DNA of 51,600 nt. It comes from Rhodospirillaceae bacterium (GTDB taxonomy: Bacteria; Pseudomonadota; Alphaproteobacteria; DSM-16000; Inquilinaceae). Position numbers and translations under genes: made by a program. The notes under the pieces are model-generated. The model worked only from the letters and a program-made list of their open reading frames with translations, made no database searches and was not told where the DNA came from. The stretch spans positions 1 through 51,600 of the forward strand of contig JACKIG010000030.1 of assembly GCA_020638595.1 (NCBI GenBank), in the 5' to 3' direction. This document shows, piece after piece, positions 17,039 to 26,183 of the stretch (its first letter is position 1; each line of letters opens with the position of its first letter).

Positions 17039-18336
17039 GCCGCCCGGCCGCCGGCCCCGGCGCGCAAGGCCCGTTGCAGCAGGGGCTCCAGCGCCGCCAT
17101 GGTCTGGTCGATGACGCCGCGGTTGCTCTCCGCCACCGCCCTGGCGCGCTGCGCCTTGGCCGCTGCGGCGGCCGGGTCGGCCAGCAACCGGCCGAGCGAC
17201 CTTGCCAGGTCCTCGCCATCGGCGACCGGCGTGGCGGCGCCCGCCGCCTCCAGCTGCTCGGTGATTTCCGGGAAGTTCGTCATGTGCGGGCCATAGACGA
17301 TGGCGCTGTCCAGCTGTGCGGCCTCGATGGGATTGTGGCCGCCATGCGGGATCAGCGAGCCGCCGACGAACACGACCGGCGCCAGTCGCAGCAGGACCCC
17401 CATCTCCCCCATCGTGTCGGCAAGGTAGATGGGGGTGTCGCCGGCCGGCAGTGCCCCTTCGGCCCGCCGCGGCACCGGGCCGAACTGGGCGGCGAGCGCC
17501 TGGGCCAGCGCGCCGCCACGGCCCGGGTGCCGGGGGGCGATGATGGTCAGCAAACCGCCGATCTGCCCGGCGAGCCGCCGATGGGCGGCGGCGCACTGCT
17601 CCTCCTCGCCCGCATGGGTACTGGCCGCCAGCCACACCGGGCGATCGCCGACGGCGCGGCGCAGCGCGTCCAGCACCTTGGCGTCGGCTGCGGGCGGATC
17701 GTTGGCGAATTTCAGGTTGCCGACCGGCCCCAGCCGATCGATCCCGAGGGCGCAGAACCGCTCGGCCCCCTGCTGGTTCCAGGGCAGCACCAGGTCAAAG
17801 GCCGACAAGAGGTCGCGGATGACGCCGGGTGCCCGCCGCCAGTTGCGGAACGACGATGCCGACATGCGGGCGTTGACCAGCGCAGCCGGGATGCCGCGGC
17901 GGCGGATTTCGCCCAGATGATTGGGCCAGATCTCCGATTCCACCCAGATCACCAGGTCGGGCGACCAGTGGTCCAGGAAGCGGCGGACATAGCCCATGCG
18001 GTCCAGCGGCACATACTGGTGAAAGGCGCGCGGCGGCAACTGCTCCGCCATCAGCCGGGCCGATGTCACCGTGCCCGTTGTCATCAGAATCGACAGGGTG
18101 GGAAATGCGGCCAGAAGCCGCTTCAGCAAGGTCTGGACCGACAGCGCCTCGCCGACGCTGGCCCCGTGCACCCAACACAGCGGGCCGGGCGGCCGCGCCA
18201 TCGTCGGCTGGCCCAGGCGTTCGGCCCGCCGGGTCGGATCCTCCTTGCCCGCCGCGGTGCGGCGGTCGAGAATCAGGGGAACGAATGGTCCTGCCAGAGT
18301 GGTGGCGCCGCGATAGAGCGCCGTCCATAGTCCCAT
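17035..18336 (-). CDS. waaA: 3-deoxy-D-manno-octulosonic acid (Kdo) transferase
   Basis: 433 residues from the ATG at 18334-18336 (MGLWTALYRGATTLAGPFVP); an upstream start would add 26 basic residues. The GT30 signature WVHGASVGE, carrying the catalytic Glu, is followed by VESEIWPNHL and the C-terminal GGSLIPHGGHNPIEAA. WaaA attaches Kdo to lipid IVA on the cytoplasmic face of the inner membrane. It heads the waaA-lpxK-acyltransferase-GNAT unit, 112 bp downstream of the glycosyltransferase. Confidence 0.95.
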   Translation of the reverse strand: MGLWTALYRGATTLAGPFVPLILDRRTAAGKEDPTRRAERLGQPTMARPPGPLCWVHGASVGEALSVQTLLKRLLAAFPTLSILMTTGTVTSARLMAEQLPPRAFHQYVPLDRMGYVRRFLDHWSPDLVIWVESEIWPNHLGEIRRRGIPAALVNARMSASSFRNWRRAPGVIRDLLSAFDLVLPWNQQGAERFCALGIDRLGPVGNLKFANDPPAADAKVLDALRRAVGDRPVWLAASTHAGEEEQCAAAHRRLAGQIGGLLTIIAPRHPGRGGALAQALAAQFGPVPRRAEGALPAGDTPIYLADTMGEMGVLLRLAPVVFVGGSLIPHGGHNPIEAAQLDSAIVYGPHMTNFPEITEQLEAAGAATPVADGEDLARSLGRLLADPAAAAAKAQRARAVAESNRGVIDQTMAALEPLLQRALRAGAGGRAA

Positions 18337-18448
18337 GGGGTCCGCTTTACCTTCACCCTCTTGCCTGCGGGCACGCCGGTGCCCCCCGGAAGCAGGCTCG
18401 TACCACGCCCGCACCCTTGCCGCCAGACACCGCAGTGCACCACGGGCC

Positions 18449-19507
18449 TTAAGCGAACGGGTGCAGGTGCCCGACGAATTCGCGGGCAGAGGTATCCCAG
18501 GAATAGGTCAAAGCGTGGGCACGGCAGGCCTCGCGCGACAGGCCCAGCGCCCTGTCGATGGCCCGGCCCAGGTCTTCGTCCAGCGCACCGGCGGCCGGGT
18601 CGGTGACGATGTCCATCGGCCCCTGCACCGGATAGGCCGCCACCGGCACCCCGCTGGCCATGGCCTCCAGCAGCACCAGGCCGAAAGTCTCCGTGCGCGA
18701 CGGCAGCACGAACACGTCGGCCGACGCATAGATGCCGGCCAGTTCCTCCCCGTACCGGGTGCCGAGGAAGCGGACGTCGGGATAGCGCGACTCCATCTCC
18801 CGGCGCTGCGGGCCGTCGCCGACGATGACCTTGGTGCCGGGCCGGTCGATGGCAAGAAAGGCCTCGATGTTCTTCTCCACCGCCACGCGGCCGACATACA
18901 TCATGATCGGCCGCGGGAAGTCCAACCCGGTACGCTTGTGGGGTGCGAACAGCTCGGTGTCCACCGCGCGCCGCCAGCGGGCGAGATTGACGAATCCCCG
19001 GCCGGCGAGAATGCGCTCCATGGTCTCGGTCGACACCATGGTCGCCGCCGCCCGGCCGTGGAACCGCCGCAGATAGGCGAAGCTCCAGCTGCGCGGCAAT
19101 CCGAACCTGAGTGCCAGATAGTCGGGGAAGAAGGTGTGGAAGGACGTGGTGAAGGGCACGCCCCGGCGCCGCGCATGACCGCGGGCGGCAAGGCCCAGCG
19201 GCCCTTCGGTGGCGATATGAATCACCTGGGCGCCGAAGTCGTGGATGATCTCCCGCACGGTGCGCCCGACACGCCAGCAGGCCAGCCTGATTTCCGGATA
19301 GGTCGGGCAGGGGATCGAGCGGAAGCGGTCGGGACCGATCACCTCGACCTCGTGCCCCAGGCGCCGCACCCGGTCCGCTACGGTGCTCAACGTACGGACC
19401 ACGCCGTTGACCTGCGGAAACCACGCATCGCTGACGATGACGATCTTCAGCGGCCGGTCCGCCGGGCGCAACCCTTCGGCCAGCGGTGCTGCCGCCGTGC
19501 CGGTCAA
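18449..19507 (-). CDS. GT4-family glycosyltransferase
   Basis: 352 residues with the GT-B fold. The N-terminal Rossmann domain begins IVIVSDAWFPQVNGVVRTLS. The C-terminal donor-binding domain contains MMYVGRVAVEKNIEAFLAID and the EX7E element in SRTETFGLVLLEAMASGVPV. Related proteins make glycolipids such as GDP-mannose-dependent mannosides; donor and acceptor are unknown. It overlaps the upstream phosphoesterase gene by 4 bp, a pairing seen in other alphaproteobacteria. Confidence 0.88.
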   Translation of the reverse strand: MTGTAAAPLAEGLRPADRPLKIVIVSDAWFPQVNGVVRTLSTVADRVRRLGHEVEVIGPDRFRSIPCPTYPEIRLACWRVGRTVREIIHDFGAQVIHIATEGPLGLAARGHARRRGVPFTTSFHTFFPDYLALRFGLPRSWSFAYLRRFHGRAAATMVSTETMERILAGRGFVNLARWRRAVDTELFAPHKRTGLDFPRPIMMYVGRVAVEKNIEAFLAIDRPGTKVIVGDGPQRREMESRYPDVRFLGTRYGEELAGIYASADVFVLPSRTETFGLVLLEAMASGVPVAAYPVQGPMDIVTDPAAGALDEDLGRAIDRALGLSREACRAHALTYSWDTSAREFVGHLHPFA

Positions 19508-20319
19508 GCTGCCGCCCTGTCCTGGTCCCGCTCGCCCTCGTCGCCGGCGACCGCGGGTTTCAGCACGGTGGCGGACCAGCGCAGGATCTCCAGCTCACCC
19601 GACTCGTGCTCGACCAGCGCTGTGCAGCTCTCCACCCAGTCGCCGTCGTTGGAATAGAGCACGCCCGACATGTCCATCATCTGTGCCGTATGGACGTGGC
19701 CGCAGACGACGCCGTCGACCCCGCGCCGGCGCGCCTCCTCGCTCAACGCCTTTTCGTACCGGCCGATGAACTCCACGGCCGTCTTGGCCTTGTGCTTCAG
19801 ATAGGCCGACAGCGACCAGTACTGGAAACCCAGGCGGCGGCGCAGCTCGTTGAACAACGTGTTGCACGCCAGCAGCATGACATAGGCCTTGTCGCCGATA
19901 TGGGCGAGCCACTTGGCATAGCGCACGACCACATCGAACTGGTCGCCGTGGATGACCAGCAGACGGCGCCCGTCGGCGGTCGTGTGAATGCAATCCTCGC
20001 GCACTTCGACACCGCCGAAGGTCAGGCCGATGAACTGGCGCGCGCCTTCGTCATGATTGCCGGGCAGGTAGACGACCCTGGTTCCCTTGCGGGCCTTGCG
20101 CAACAGCTTCTGGATCACGTCGTTGTGTGCCTGGGGCCAATACCAATGCCGCTTCAGGCGCCATCCATCTATGATATCGCCGACAAGGTACAGCGTATCG
20201 CTGTCGGTCCGTCTCAGGAAGTCGAGCAGGAAGTCAGCCTTGCAGGCCTTGGTCCCCAAATGGATATCGGAGATCCAGATCGTGCGGTACCGCTGGACAT
20301 CATCACCGATGTGCATCAT
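19504..20319 (-). CDS. Calcineurin-like metallophosphoesterase (UDP-2,3-diacylglucosamine diphosphatase-like)
   Basis: 271 residues from the first of two adjacent ATGs (20317-20319); one codon later is equally possible. The metal-binding motifs are complete: WISDIHLG, GDIIDGW, PGNHDE, VIHGDQFD and VCGHVHTA. The family includes LpxH, which cleaves UDP-diacylglucosamine to lipid X, but this branch is divergent and pairs with a glycosyltransferase. A role in phospholipid or glycolipid dephosphorylation is possible. It is the first gene of its unit. Confidence 0.85.
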   Translation of the reverse strand: MMHIGDDVQRYRTIWISDIHLGTKACKADFLLDFLRRTDSDTLYLVGDIIDGWRLKRHWYWPQAHNDVIQKLLRKARKGTRVVYLPGNHDEGARQFIGLTFGGVEVREDCIHTTADGRRLLVIHGDQFDVVVRYAKWLAHIGDKAYVMLLACNTLFNELRRRLGFQYWSLSAYLKHKAKTAVEFIGRYEKALSEEARRRGVDGVVCGHVHTAQMMDMSGVLYSNDGDWVESCTALVEHESGELEILRWSATVLKPAVAGDEGERDQDRAAA

Positions 20320-20500
20320 GCCCCCCGCCCCCCGTGCCGCATGACCAGATGCTATAGCCGCCCACCGCTGCGATGACAATCTTCGCGGGCCGCTTCCGGC
20401 CTTCACCATTGCCGGGGCAGGTCAATCTTCACACGCTCGACATGGTCCTGTCATCCATGCGTCATCCGCAATGGGTGAAGGTCGCCGGCAGCGACCTGCG

Positions 20501-21562
20501 ATGACTGCCGCGAGCCACAGACATTACCTCGTCATCTTCAATCCGACTGCGCGCGGGCACCGCCCCCGCCGGCTGGAGGCGGCCGTCGCCGCCCTGGAGT
20601 CGGCGGGCGTCACGGTCACGGTGGTGTCGACCGAAGGGCCCTTCCACGCGGAGGAGCTGGCCCGCACCGCCAATGGCCGCTTCACGGCCGTGCTGGCGGC
20701 CGGCGGTGACGGCACCGCGCACGAGGTCGCCAACGGCCTGATGGCGCGGCCGGCGCCGCTGGCGCTGGGCATCCTGCCCTATGGGACGGCGAACTGCTTG
20801 GCGCGGGAACTGGGGCTGCCCTTGTCCCCCGCCGCGGCCGCCGCATTTCTGGCCCACGGCAACACCGTCGAGGTGCCGCTGGGCCAGGCGGCACACGCCG
20901 GCGGGACTCGCCATTTCCTGGTGATGCTGGGGGCCGGCTTCGACGCCCATGTCGTTGCCCGCCTGCCGCCGGACCTGAAGCGGCGGCTGGGCGGGCTGGC
21001 CTATGCGCTGGAATGCCTGCGCACCTGGGCGGTCAGCCAGGGCGGGGTCTACGAGCTCAGCCTCGACGGCCACCGCATCAGGGTCGGCCAGGCGGTGATC
21101 GCCAACGGCCACTACTATGGCGGCCGCATGGTGCTGGCGCCGGCGGCTTCGATCTACCAGGCCGGCCTGTGGGCCTGCCTGTTCGAGCGGTCGGAACGCT
21201 GGCGGGCGCTGCGCTATCTGACCTGGAGCGTGCTGGGCCGGCTGCAGCGCCTGCCCGACTACCGGCTCTCCAAGGCCACGAGCGTCGGCCTGATCGGGCC
21301 CGCAGGCTCGCCCGTCCAATGCGACGGGGAGATCATCGGCACCATGCCCATGGAGATCGCCGTCTCGCCCCGGCCCCTGCCGTTGCTGGTGCCGGTCAGG
21401 CCGGCCACAGGCCGCAGGCGGCAGGCGGCAACGGGCCGCCCGATGCCGGCGGCGGCGCGTGACGGGAGGCCAAGGCCATGCGGCGGACGCGGTTCGATAC
21501 AAGCCGGCTGGCGCCGGCATCTGGTTCGTCCGGTCGAACCGGACGGTCGCTGTTTCCCGTGA
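20501..21562 (+). CDS. Diacylglycerol kinase / NAD kinase-like lipid kinase family protein
   Basis: 353 residues from the ATG at 20501; an upstream ATG at 20471 adds ten residues. The catalytic domain is clear: HYLVIFNPTARGHRPRR, then AAGGDGTAHEVANGL (GGDGT nucleotide motif) and LGILPYGTANCLARELGLPL. The C-terminal beta domain contains MLGAGFDAHVV and IANGHYYGGRMVLAPAASIY. It is likely to phosphorylate a diacylglycerol or sphingoid-type lipid. The last about 45 residues are Arg/Pro-rich and unlike the family. A frameshift near 21,400 could have replaced a shorter end, since another frame stops at 21462. Confidence 0.82.
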   Translation: MTAASHRHYLVIFNPTARGHRPRRLEAAVAALESAGVTVTVVSTEGPFHAEELARTANGRFTAVLAAGGDGTAHEVANGLMARPAPLALGILPYGTANCLARELGLPLSPAAAAAFLAHGNTVEVPLGQAAHAGGTRHFLVMLGAGFDAHVVARLPPDLKRRLGGLAYALECLRTWAVSQGGVYELSLDGHRIRVGQAVIANGHYYGGRMVLAPAASIYQAGLWACLFERSERWRALRYLTWSVLGRLQRLPDYRLSKATSVGLIGPAGSPVQCDGEIIGTMPMEIAVSPRPLPLLVPVRPATGRRRQAATGRPMPAAARDGRPRPCGGRGSIQAGWRRHLVRPVEPDGRCFP

Positions 21563-21636
21563 CGCCGGAAGGCAATCGCGTCGTGCGGCGGTTCCTGGCC
21601 GGGTCGCGGCCAGCAGCGTGGCTGGCGGCGGTCTGA
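21478..21636 (+). CDS. Possible small ORF overlapping the lipid-kinase tail
   Basis: 52 codons from an ATG preceded by GGGAGGCCAAGGCC, a good ribosome-binding sequence, ending at TGA 21634-21636. The product, starting MRRTRFDTSRLAPASG, is basic and unrecognised. It overlaps the last 85 bp of the annotated lipid-kinase frame. It gains weight only if that gene really ends at 21462. The remaining 170 bp up to the arsC stop shows no convincing gene. Confidence 0.2.
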   Translation: MRRTRFDTSRLAPASGSSGRTGRSLFPVTPEGNRVVRRFLAGSRPAAWLAAV

Positions 21637-21806
21637 CCATCGTGACCGACCAGATAGGGTGGATGGCCGTGTTCGCAGCCGCACCGCCGCGGGCAGCATG
21701 GTTCATCATCACGGCCTACCGGCACGCCGACATGTCCGTGCGGGTGGGCGAGATCGTCATCCGCGACGACCTGACGCCCCGGTCGGGCGGCCGGTCAGCG
21801 GTGCCC

Positions 21807-22157
21807 TCACGCCAGCAGCGCGCGGATCGCTGTCGGCCGGGCGGCAAAGCCTTGCCCCAACGGCGACTCGACGATCGGCCGCTCGATCAGGATCGGGTGG
21901 GCGACCATGAAGTCGATCAGCTGGTCGTCGGTCCATTTCGGGTCGTCCAGCCCCAGCTCGTCATAGGGCGTGCCGCGCCGGCGCAGTAACTGGCGCGGCG
22001 TCATGTCCATGCGGGCGAGCAGGCGCGCCAACTCCGTCCGGTCCGGCGGCGTCTGCAGGTATTCGATGACCTGTGGCTCCACCCCGCTGTCGCGGATCGC
22101 GGCCAGCACGGTGCGGGACGTCCCGCATTTCGGGTTGTGATAGATCGTCACCGTCAT
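21807..22157 (-). CDS. arsC: ArsC-family arsenate reductase (glutaredoxin type)
   Basis: 116 residues from the ATG at 22155-22157; the upstream extension is not family-like. The active-site motif HNPKCGTSR puts the catalytic cysteine at residue 11. The later RRRGTPYDELGL and HPILIERPIV segments carry the arginine contacts. These enzymes reduce arsenate with glutathione and glutaredoxin. No arsB, acr3 or arsR lies nearby, so it may act as a general thioredoxin-fold reductase (YffB/ArsC-like). Confidence 0.88.
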   Translation of the reverse strand: MTVTIYHNPKCGTSRTVLAAIRDSGVEPQVIEYLQTPPDRTELARLLARMDMTPRQLLRRRGTPYDELGLDDPKWTDDQLIDFMVAHPILIERPIVESPLGQGFAARPTAIRALLA

Positions 22158-22244
22158 CGCGCGCGCATCCCGGATCGCCGCCCAGCCGCCGTCCGGAGCG
22201 GTCGGCGGCCGCATCGGCTACGTCGTCCGGCGTGGCGATCGGGT

Positions 22245-23587
22245 TCAATGGCCGGCGACGGTCATGCCGTCAACCCGCACGGTCGGGGAGTCCACGCCGT
22301 AGCGCCGTTCCAGATCGTTCGCCGGTGTCAGGTGGGCGAACATGTCCGTGAGATTGCCCGCCACCGTCACCTCGTTGACCGGGAAGGCGATCTTGCCCTT
22401 CTCGATCCAGAAGCCGGTGGCGCCGCGGCTGTAGTCGCCGGTGACCGTGTTGACGCCGGACCCCAGCATCTGCGTCACGTAGAATCCCCCGTCGATGTCG
22501 CCGATCAGGTCCTCCGGGGTCATGGTCCCCGGCTCGAGATAGAAGTTGCTGGCCGACGGCCCCGGCGGGGACGAGGTGCCGCGCGACGCGTGGCCCGTTG
22601 TCTGCAGACCCAGCTGGCGCGCCGAGCGCAGGTCGAGCAGCCAGGTGACCAGCCGGCCGTCATCGACGATCGTCTGTCGCCGTGTCGCCACCCCCTCGCC
22701 GTCGAACGGCTTGGACCGCAGGCCGCGGCGGATATGCGGATCGTCGACGATGCGCACGCCCTTGGCGAAGACCTCGCGGTCCATGCGGTCCTTCAGGAAA
22801 CTGGTGCCGCGCGCGATCGCCGCGCCGTTGATCGCTCCCGCAAGATGCCGCAGCAGGCCATTGGCGACGCGCGGGTCATAGACCACCGGCACCTTGGCGC
22901 TGGCGACCTTGCGCGCCCCCAGGCGCTTGACGGCGCGGTCGCCGGCGCGGCGGCCGATCGTCTCCGGCAGCTCCAGGTCGCCACCGTAGACGGCGCTGGT
23001 GAAGTCGTAGTCCGTCTCCATGCCGGCGCCGTTGCCGGCGATCACCGATGTCCACAGCGACCGCCCGCTGGCGCGGTAGGTGCCGCGAAAGCCGTTGCTG
23101 GCGGCAAGCGCAACCACCGTGCTGCTCCAGCTCGACTCCGCACCGTCGGAATTGACGACGCCCGGCACCGCCATGGCGGCGGCCTCCGCAGCCGTCGCCT
23201 GCTCCACCAGCGTCGCAGGCGCCGGCTCCTCTGCGTCGAACAAATCCAGGTCCGGCCATTCCGTGACGATCTGCCCGGGGTCCGCCAGGCCGCAATAGGG
23301 GTCCTCCGGCACCGCCCAGGCCATGGCGACGGGCCCGCTCCACCAGCTCGTCCAGTGCCCGGCCGGACCGATCGGAGGACGAGACGATGGCCGCCCTACG
23401 GCCGACGAAGACGCGCAGGCCGAGATCGCAGGCCTCCGCGCGCTCCACCCGCTCGGCTTGCCCAGGCGCTGCTGCACCGACAGCGATGCGGCCTCGAACG
23501 CGACCGCATCGGCCGCGTCCGCCCCTGCGCCCGGGCGCGGGCGACCAGGTCGTCCACGATGTCGACAGAGTTGGTGATGGCCGTCAT
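22245..23587 (-). pseudogene. pmbA: TldE/PmbA metalloprotease-family gene with three frameshifts
   Basis: The gene begins with a good Shine-Dalgarno (GAGGAGG) and ATG at 23585-23587, MTAITNSVDIVDDLVARARA. To obtain the normal PmbA N-terminus the frame must change near 23518-23525 (one base missing), near 23449-23458 (one base missing) and near 23330-23337 (one base extra). Downstream the frame is open to 22245 and contains the family core, for example FLKDRMDREVFAKGVRIVDD and ATGFWIEKGKIAFPVNEVTV. PmbA partners TldD in proteolysis of small peptides such as microcin B17 precursor and CcdA. As written the product would be truncated. All three indels are in G/C runs, so sequencing error remains possible. 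Confidence 0.85.
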
Positions 23588-23624
23588 CGATCCTCCTCGC
23601 CCCGGCGACCCGTCCGGGACCCGG

Positions 23625-24920
23625 TCATTCGCCCTGCGCCAGGCATTGCGCCGGCCCCGGCGTCCGTGCCGATCGCCGAACGGCCCAAAGTGTCCCGAGC
23701 CAGGCCATCACCGCAAGTGCGGACGTCAATGCCATCGCGGCCGCCAGCGGCAGCTGGTTGTCCGCCGTCGCGACGAGATGGCCGACGACGGTGCTGGCAA
23801 CCGCACCGAGCCCCATTTGCAGGAAGCCTGCACACCCGCTGGCCGTGCCGGCCAGGTGCGGGTCGACGCTGACGACGCCGGCAAGCCCGCTGGGGATGCT
23901 GAGGCCGTTGCCCAGCGCAAACAGCGTCATCGGCCCGAACAGCGCCATGGGCGTGACCACGCCGCCGAGCGCGAGGGCGACCATCAGCGACGACGCCGCC
24001 AGCGACAGGCAGGCGCCGGTGCCGATCAGCCGATCGATGCCCACGCGCGCCGACAGCCGCCCCGTGGCGAAGTTGCCCGCCATGTAGCCGACGGCGCTGA
24101 GGACGAAGTAGAGGCCGTATTCGCTCTTCGGCCGGTGCATGATCTCAACGATCACGAAGGGCGCGCCCCCCAGGAAGGCGAAGAACCCGGCCGAGGTCAT
24201 CCCCGTCTGCACGGCATAGCCGGCAAAGACCGGCATGGTCAGCAGCCGCCGGAAGCCGGCGATCACCGCCGCGGCCCCGCCGGGCGCGGCCGACGGATGG
24301 CGCGTCTCCACCAGCCGTCCCACCGCGATGGCCAGCACGACCGCGCCCGCCGCCGCGGTGAACAGAAACGACGCCCACCAGCCGAACCATTCGTCCAGAT
24401 AGCCGCCCAGAAGGGGGGCCAGCATCGGCGCCACCACCATGGCCATGGTCAGGTAGGCGATGACCGTCGCCGAGCGTTCCCGGCTGTGCATGTCGCGGAT
24501 GATGGCACGCGACAGCACCATGCCGGCGCAGCCGCCCACCGCCTGCAACAGGCGGCCGGCAATCAGCACCTCGATCGTCGGCGCCGCCAGGCAGAGCAGG
24601 TTGGCGGCAACGAACAGCGCCAGGCCGCACAGCAGGACCGGCCGCCGGCCGAACCGGTCGCTGAGCGGACCATAGACCAGCTGCGACACCGCGAACCCGA
24701 CCAGATAGAGGCTGAGCGTCAGCTGCACCGTGCCGTAGTCGGCGCGAAACACCGTCTGCAACCCCGGCATGGACGGCATGATGATGTTGAGCGCCAGCGG
24801 CCCCAATGCGGTGACCGCAACGAGGATAGCGAGCGGCGGGCGTGCGCCGCCAGCATCGGCACCGGACATCGGCAGATCCTGGACAGACGGAACGGCGGTG
24901 GCTGCCCCGTGGAACGCCAT
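23625..24920 (-). CDS. MFS transporter, Bcr/CflA drug-resistance family
   Basis: 431 residues with twelve predicted spans. An alternative ATG 17 codons later (MSGADAGGARPPLAILVAVT) may be the true start. The MFS signature between spans 2 and 3 is present as YGPLSDRFGRRPVLL, and motif C-like segments follow in span 5. The family exports small drugs or metabolites by proton antiport across the inner membrane. The substrate is unknown. It lies upstream of the damaged pmbA gene on the same strand and diverges from a YdcF-like gene. Confidence 0.88.
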   Translation of the reverse strand: MAFHGAATAVPSVQDLPMSGADAGGARPPLAILVAVTALGPLALNIIMPSMPGLQTVFRADYGTVQLTLSLYLVGFAVSQLVYGPLSDRFGRRPVLLCGLALFVAANLLCLAAPTIEVLIAGRLLQAVGGCAGMVLSRAIIRDMHSRERSATVIAYLTMAMVVAPMLAPLLGGYLDEWFGWWASFLFTAAAGAVVLAIAVGRLVETRHPSAAPGGAAAVIAGFRRLLTMPVFAGYAVQTGMTSAGFFAFLGGAPFVIVEIMHRPKSEYGLYFVLSAVGYMAGNFATGRLSARVGIDRLIGTGACLSLAASSLMVALALGGVVTPMALFGPMTLFALGNGLSIPSGLAGVVSVDPHLAGTASGCAGFLQMGLGAVASTVVGHLVATADNQLPLAAAMALTSALAVMAWLGTLWAVRRSARTPGPAQCLAQGE

Positions 24921-25026
24921 CGCCCCAAATCAAGCATCAAGACTAGGATGTGCTGCGCCGATTGCCAGCGTTAGCGTGCCGTCGGCACGAAACAATCCGG
25001 CGGCTGGGGGGCGGCGACGGCACATC

Positions 25027-25842
25027 ATGGGGTACGACTTCCATCTGATTCTGCGCACCCTGGCCGTACCGCCGGCCCCGCTGCTGCTGTTGCTCGGCCT
25101 CGGCCTGGCGCTGCTGGCGGTGCGACGCCGGCGTCCGGGCGTCTGGGCGATCGTCCTGGCGGCGGTACCGCTGCTGGCCCTGGCGATGCCGGTGGTGGCC
25201 GGCTGGCTGGCGTCCGGCCTGATCGCCCACGTCCCGCTGGCGCGGCCGCTGGCGCCCGACCGCTGCCAGGCGATCGTCGTTCCCGGCGGCGGCCTGGCGA
25301 TCGCCGCGCCCGAATGGGGCGGCGACACCGTCAGCGGCAGCACCCTGGCGCGGCTGCGCTACGCCATCGCCCTGGCACGGGAAAGCGGCCTGCCCATCGC
25401 GCTTTCCGGCGGCAGCCCCGTTCCCAGCACCATCAGCGAAGCCGAGGCGATGCGCCGCGTCGCGGAGGATGAGTTCGCCCAGCCGATCGCCTGGGTGGAA
25501 GACCGGTCGCGCAACACCTGGGAGAACGCCGAGCGGACATACGCCCTGCTGGCGCCGGAAGGCATCCGCCGCGTCTGCCTGGTGACGCATGCCGACCACA
25601 TGGCCCGTGCCGAGCATGCCTTCATCCGGGCCGGCTTCGCCGTCGTCCCCGCCCCCATCGGCCTGCCCGCCGCCGCCGCGCCCCGCGTCCTGGACTATAT
25701 TCCCACCGGCAGCGGCCTCGGCGCCAGCGAGCGGGCGATGCAGGAATGGCTGGGGCGGGCGTGGTACTGGATCAGGGACCAGCTTGCCCCCGCAAACGAC
25801 ACGGCAGCGCCCGCCACCGATGGCGGGTCGCAGCGGACCTGA
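25027..25842 (+). CDS. YdcF/ElyC-like membrane protein (DUF218)
   Basis: 271 residues from the ATG at 25027 (MGYDFHLILRTLAVPPAPLL). Two N-terminal spans (about 17-36 and 39-62) anchor a periplasmic DUF218 domain. The domain has QAIVVPGGGLAIAAPEW, LPIALSGGSPVPSTISEAEA, EDRSRNTWENAERTYALL and VCLVTHADHMARAEHAF, the usual blocks. Family members such as ElyC and SanA affect envelope integrity; the enzymatic activity is not established. It is divergent from the MFS gene. Confidence 0.85.
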   Translation: MGYDFHLILRTLAVPPAPLLLLLGLGLALLAVRRRRPGVWAIVLAAVPLLALAMPVVAGWLASGLIAHVPLARPLAPDRCQAIVVPGGGLAIAAPEWGGDTVSGSTLARLRYAIALARESGLPIALSGGSPVPSTISEAEAMRRVAEDEFAQPIAWVEDRSRNTWENAERTYALLAPEGIRRVCLVTHADHMARAEHAFIRAGFAVVPAPIGLPAAAAPRVLDYIPTGSGLGASERAMQEWLGRAWYWIRDQLAPANDTAAPATDGGSQRT

Positions 25843-25902
25843 CGCAGGGCTGAAACCCGGCGCACCAACGCGGGACCTTGGCGGGCGGGGACAGAGGGCC
25901 GC

Positions 25903-26136
25903 CTATTGCCCGCGGCGGCGGGCAGACAGAAAGGCAAGCACGCCGCAGACGACGGCCGTGCCGACCACGGCCGCAGCCGCACCGAAGGCAAGGGCCGCCG
26001 GCAGCGTCTGCATGGCGCCGCCCGGGCGCAGGATCGGCGAGGCCGTCAGGTATCCGAATGTGCCAAGGGCGAGGAGCGCAACGAAGGTCCGCCCCGCCCA
26101 GGCGCGCACCCAGGGCCAATCCACGTCTTTCAGCAT
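25903..26136 (-). CDS. Small two-span membrane protein, unknown
   Basis: 77 residues from the ATG at 26134-26136 (MLKDVDWPWVRAWAGRTFVA). Two predicted spans lie at about 15-33 and 45-69, and the C-terminus SARRRGQ is positively charged, suggesting a cytoplasmic tail. It lies 47 bp after gshA on the same strand. No family is recognised. Confidence 0.5.
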   Translation of the reverse strand: MLKDVDWPWVRAWAGRTFVALLALGTFGYLTASPILRPGGAMQTLPAALAFGAAAAVVGTAVVCGVLAFLSARRRGQ

Positions 26137-26183
26137 AGGCCGGGCCGCTCCCTCCCGCCCCGAACCAGGGCTCTGCGTGCAGG

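Noticed and set aside
21459..21989. 176-codon plus-strand frame across the lipid-kinase end and arsC
   Set aside because: It runs antisense through arsC and has no family-like sequence; codon bias alone keeps it open.
22137..24974. 945-codon plus-strand frame
   Set aside because: It is antisense to pmbA and the MFS transporter; the product is low-complexity Arg/His/Gln-rich.
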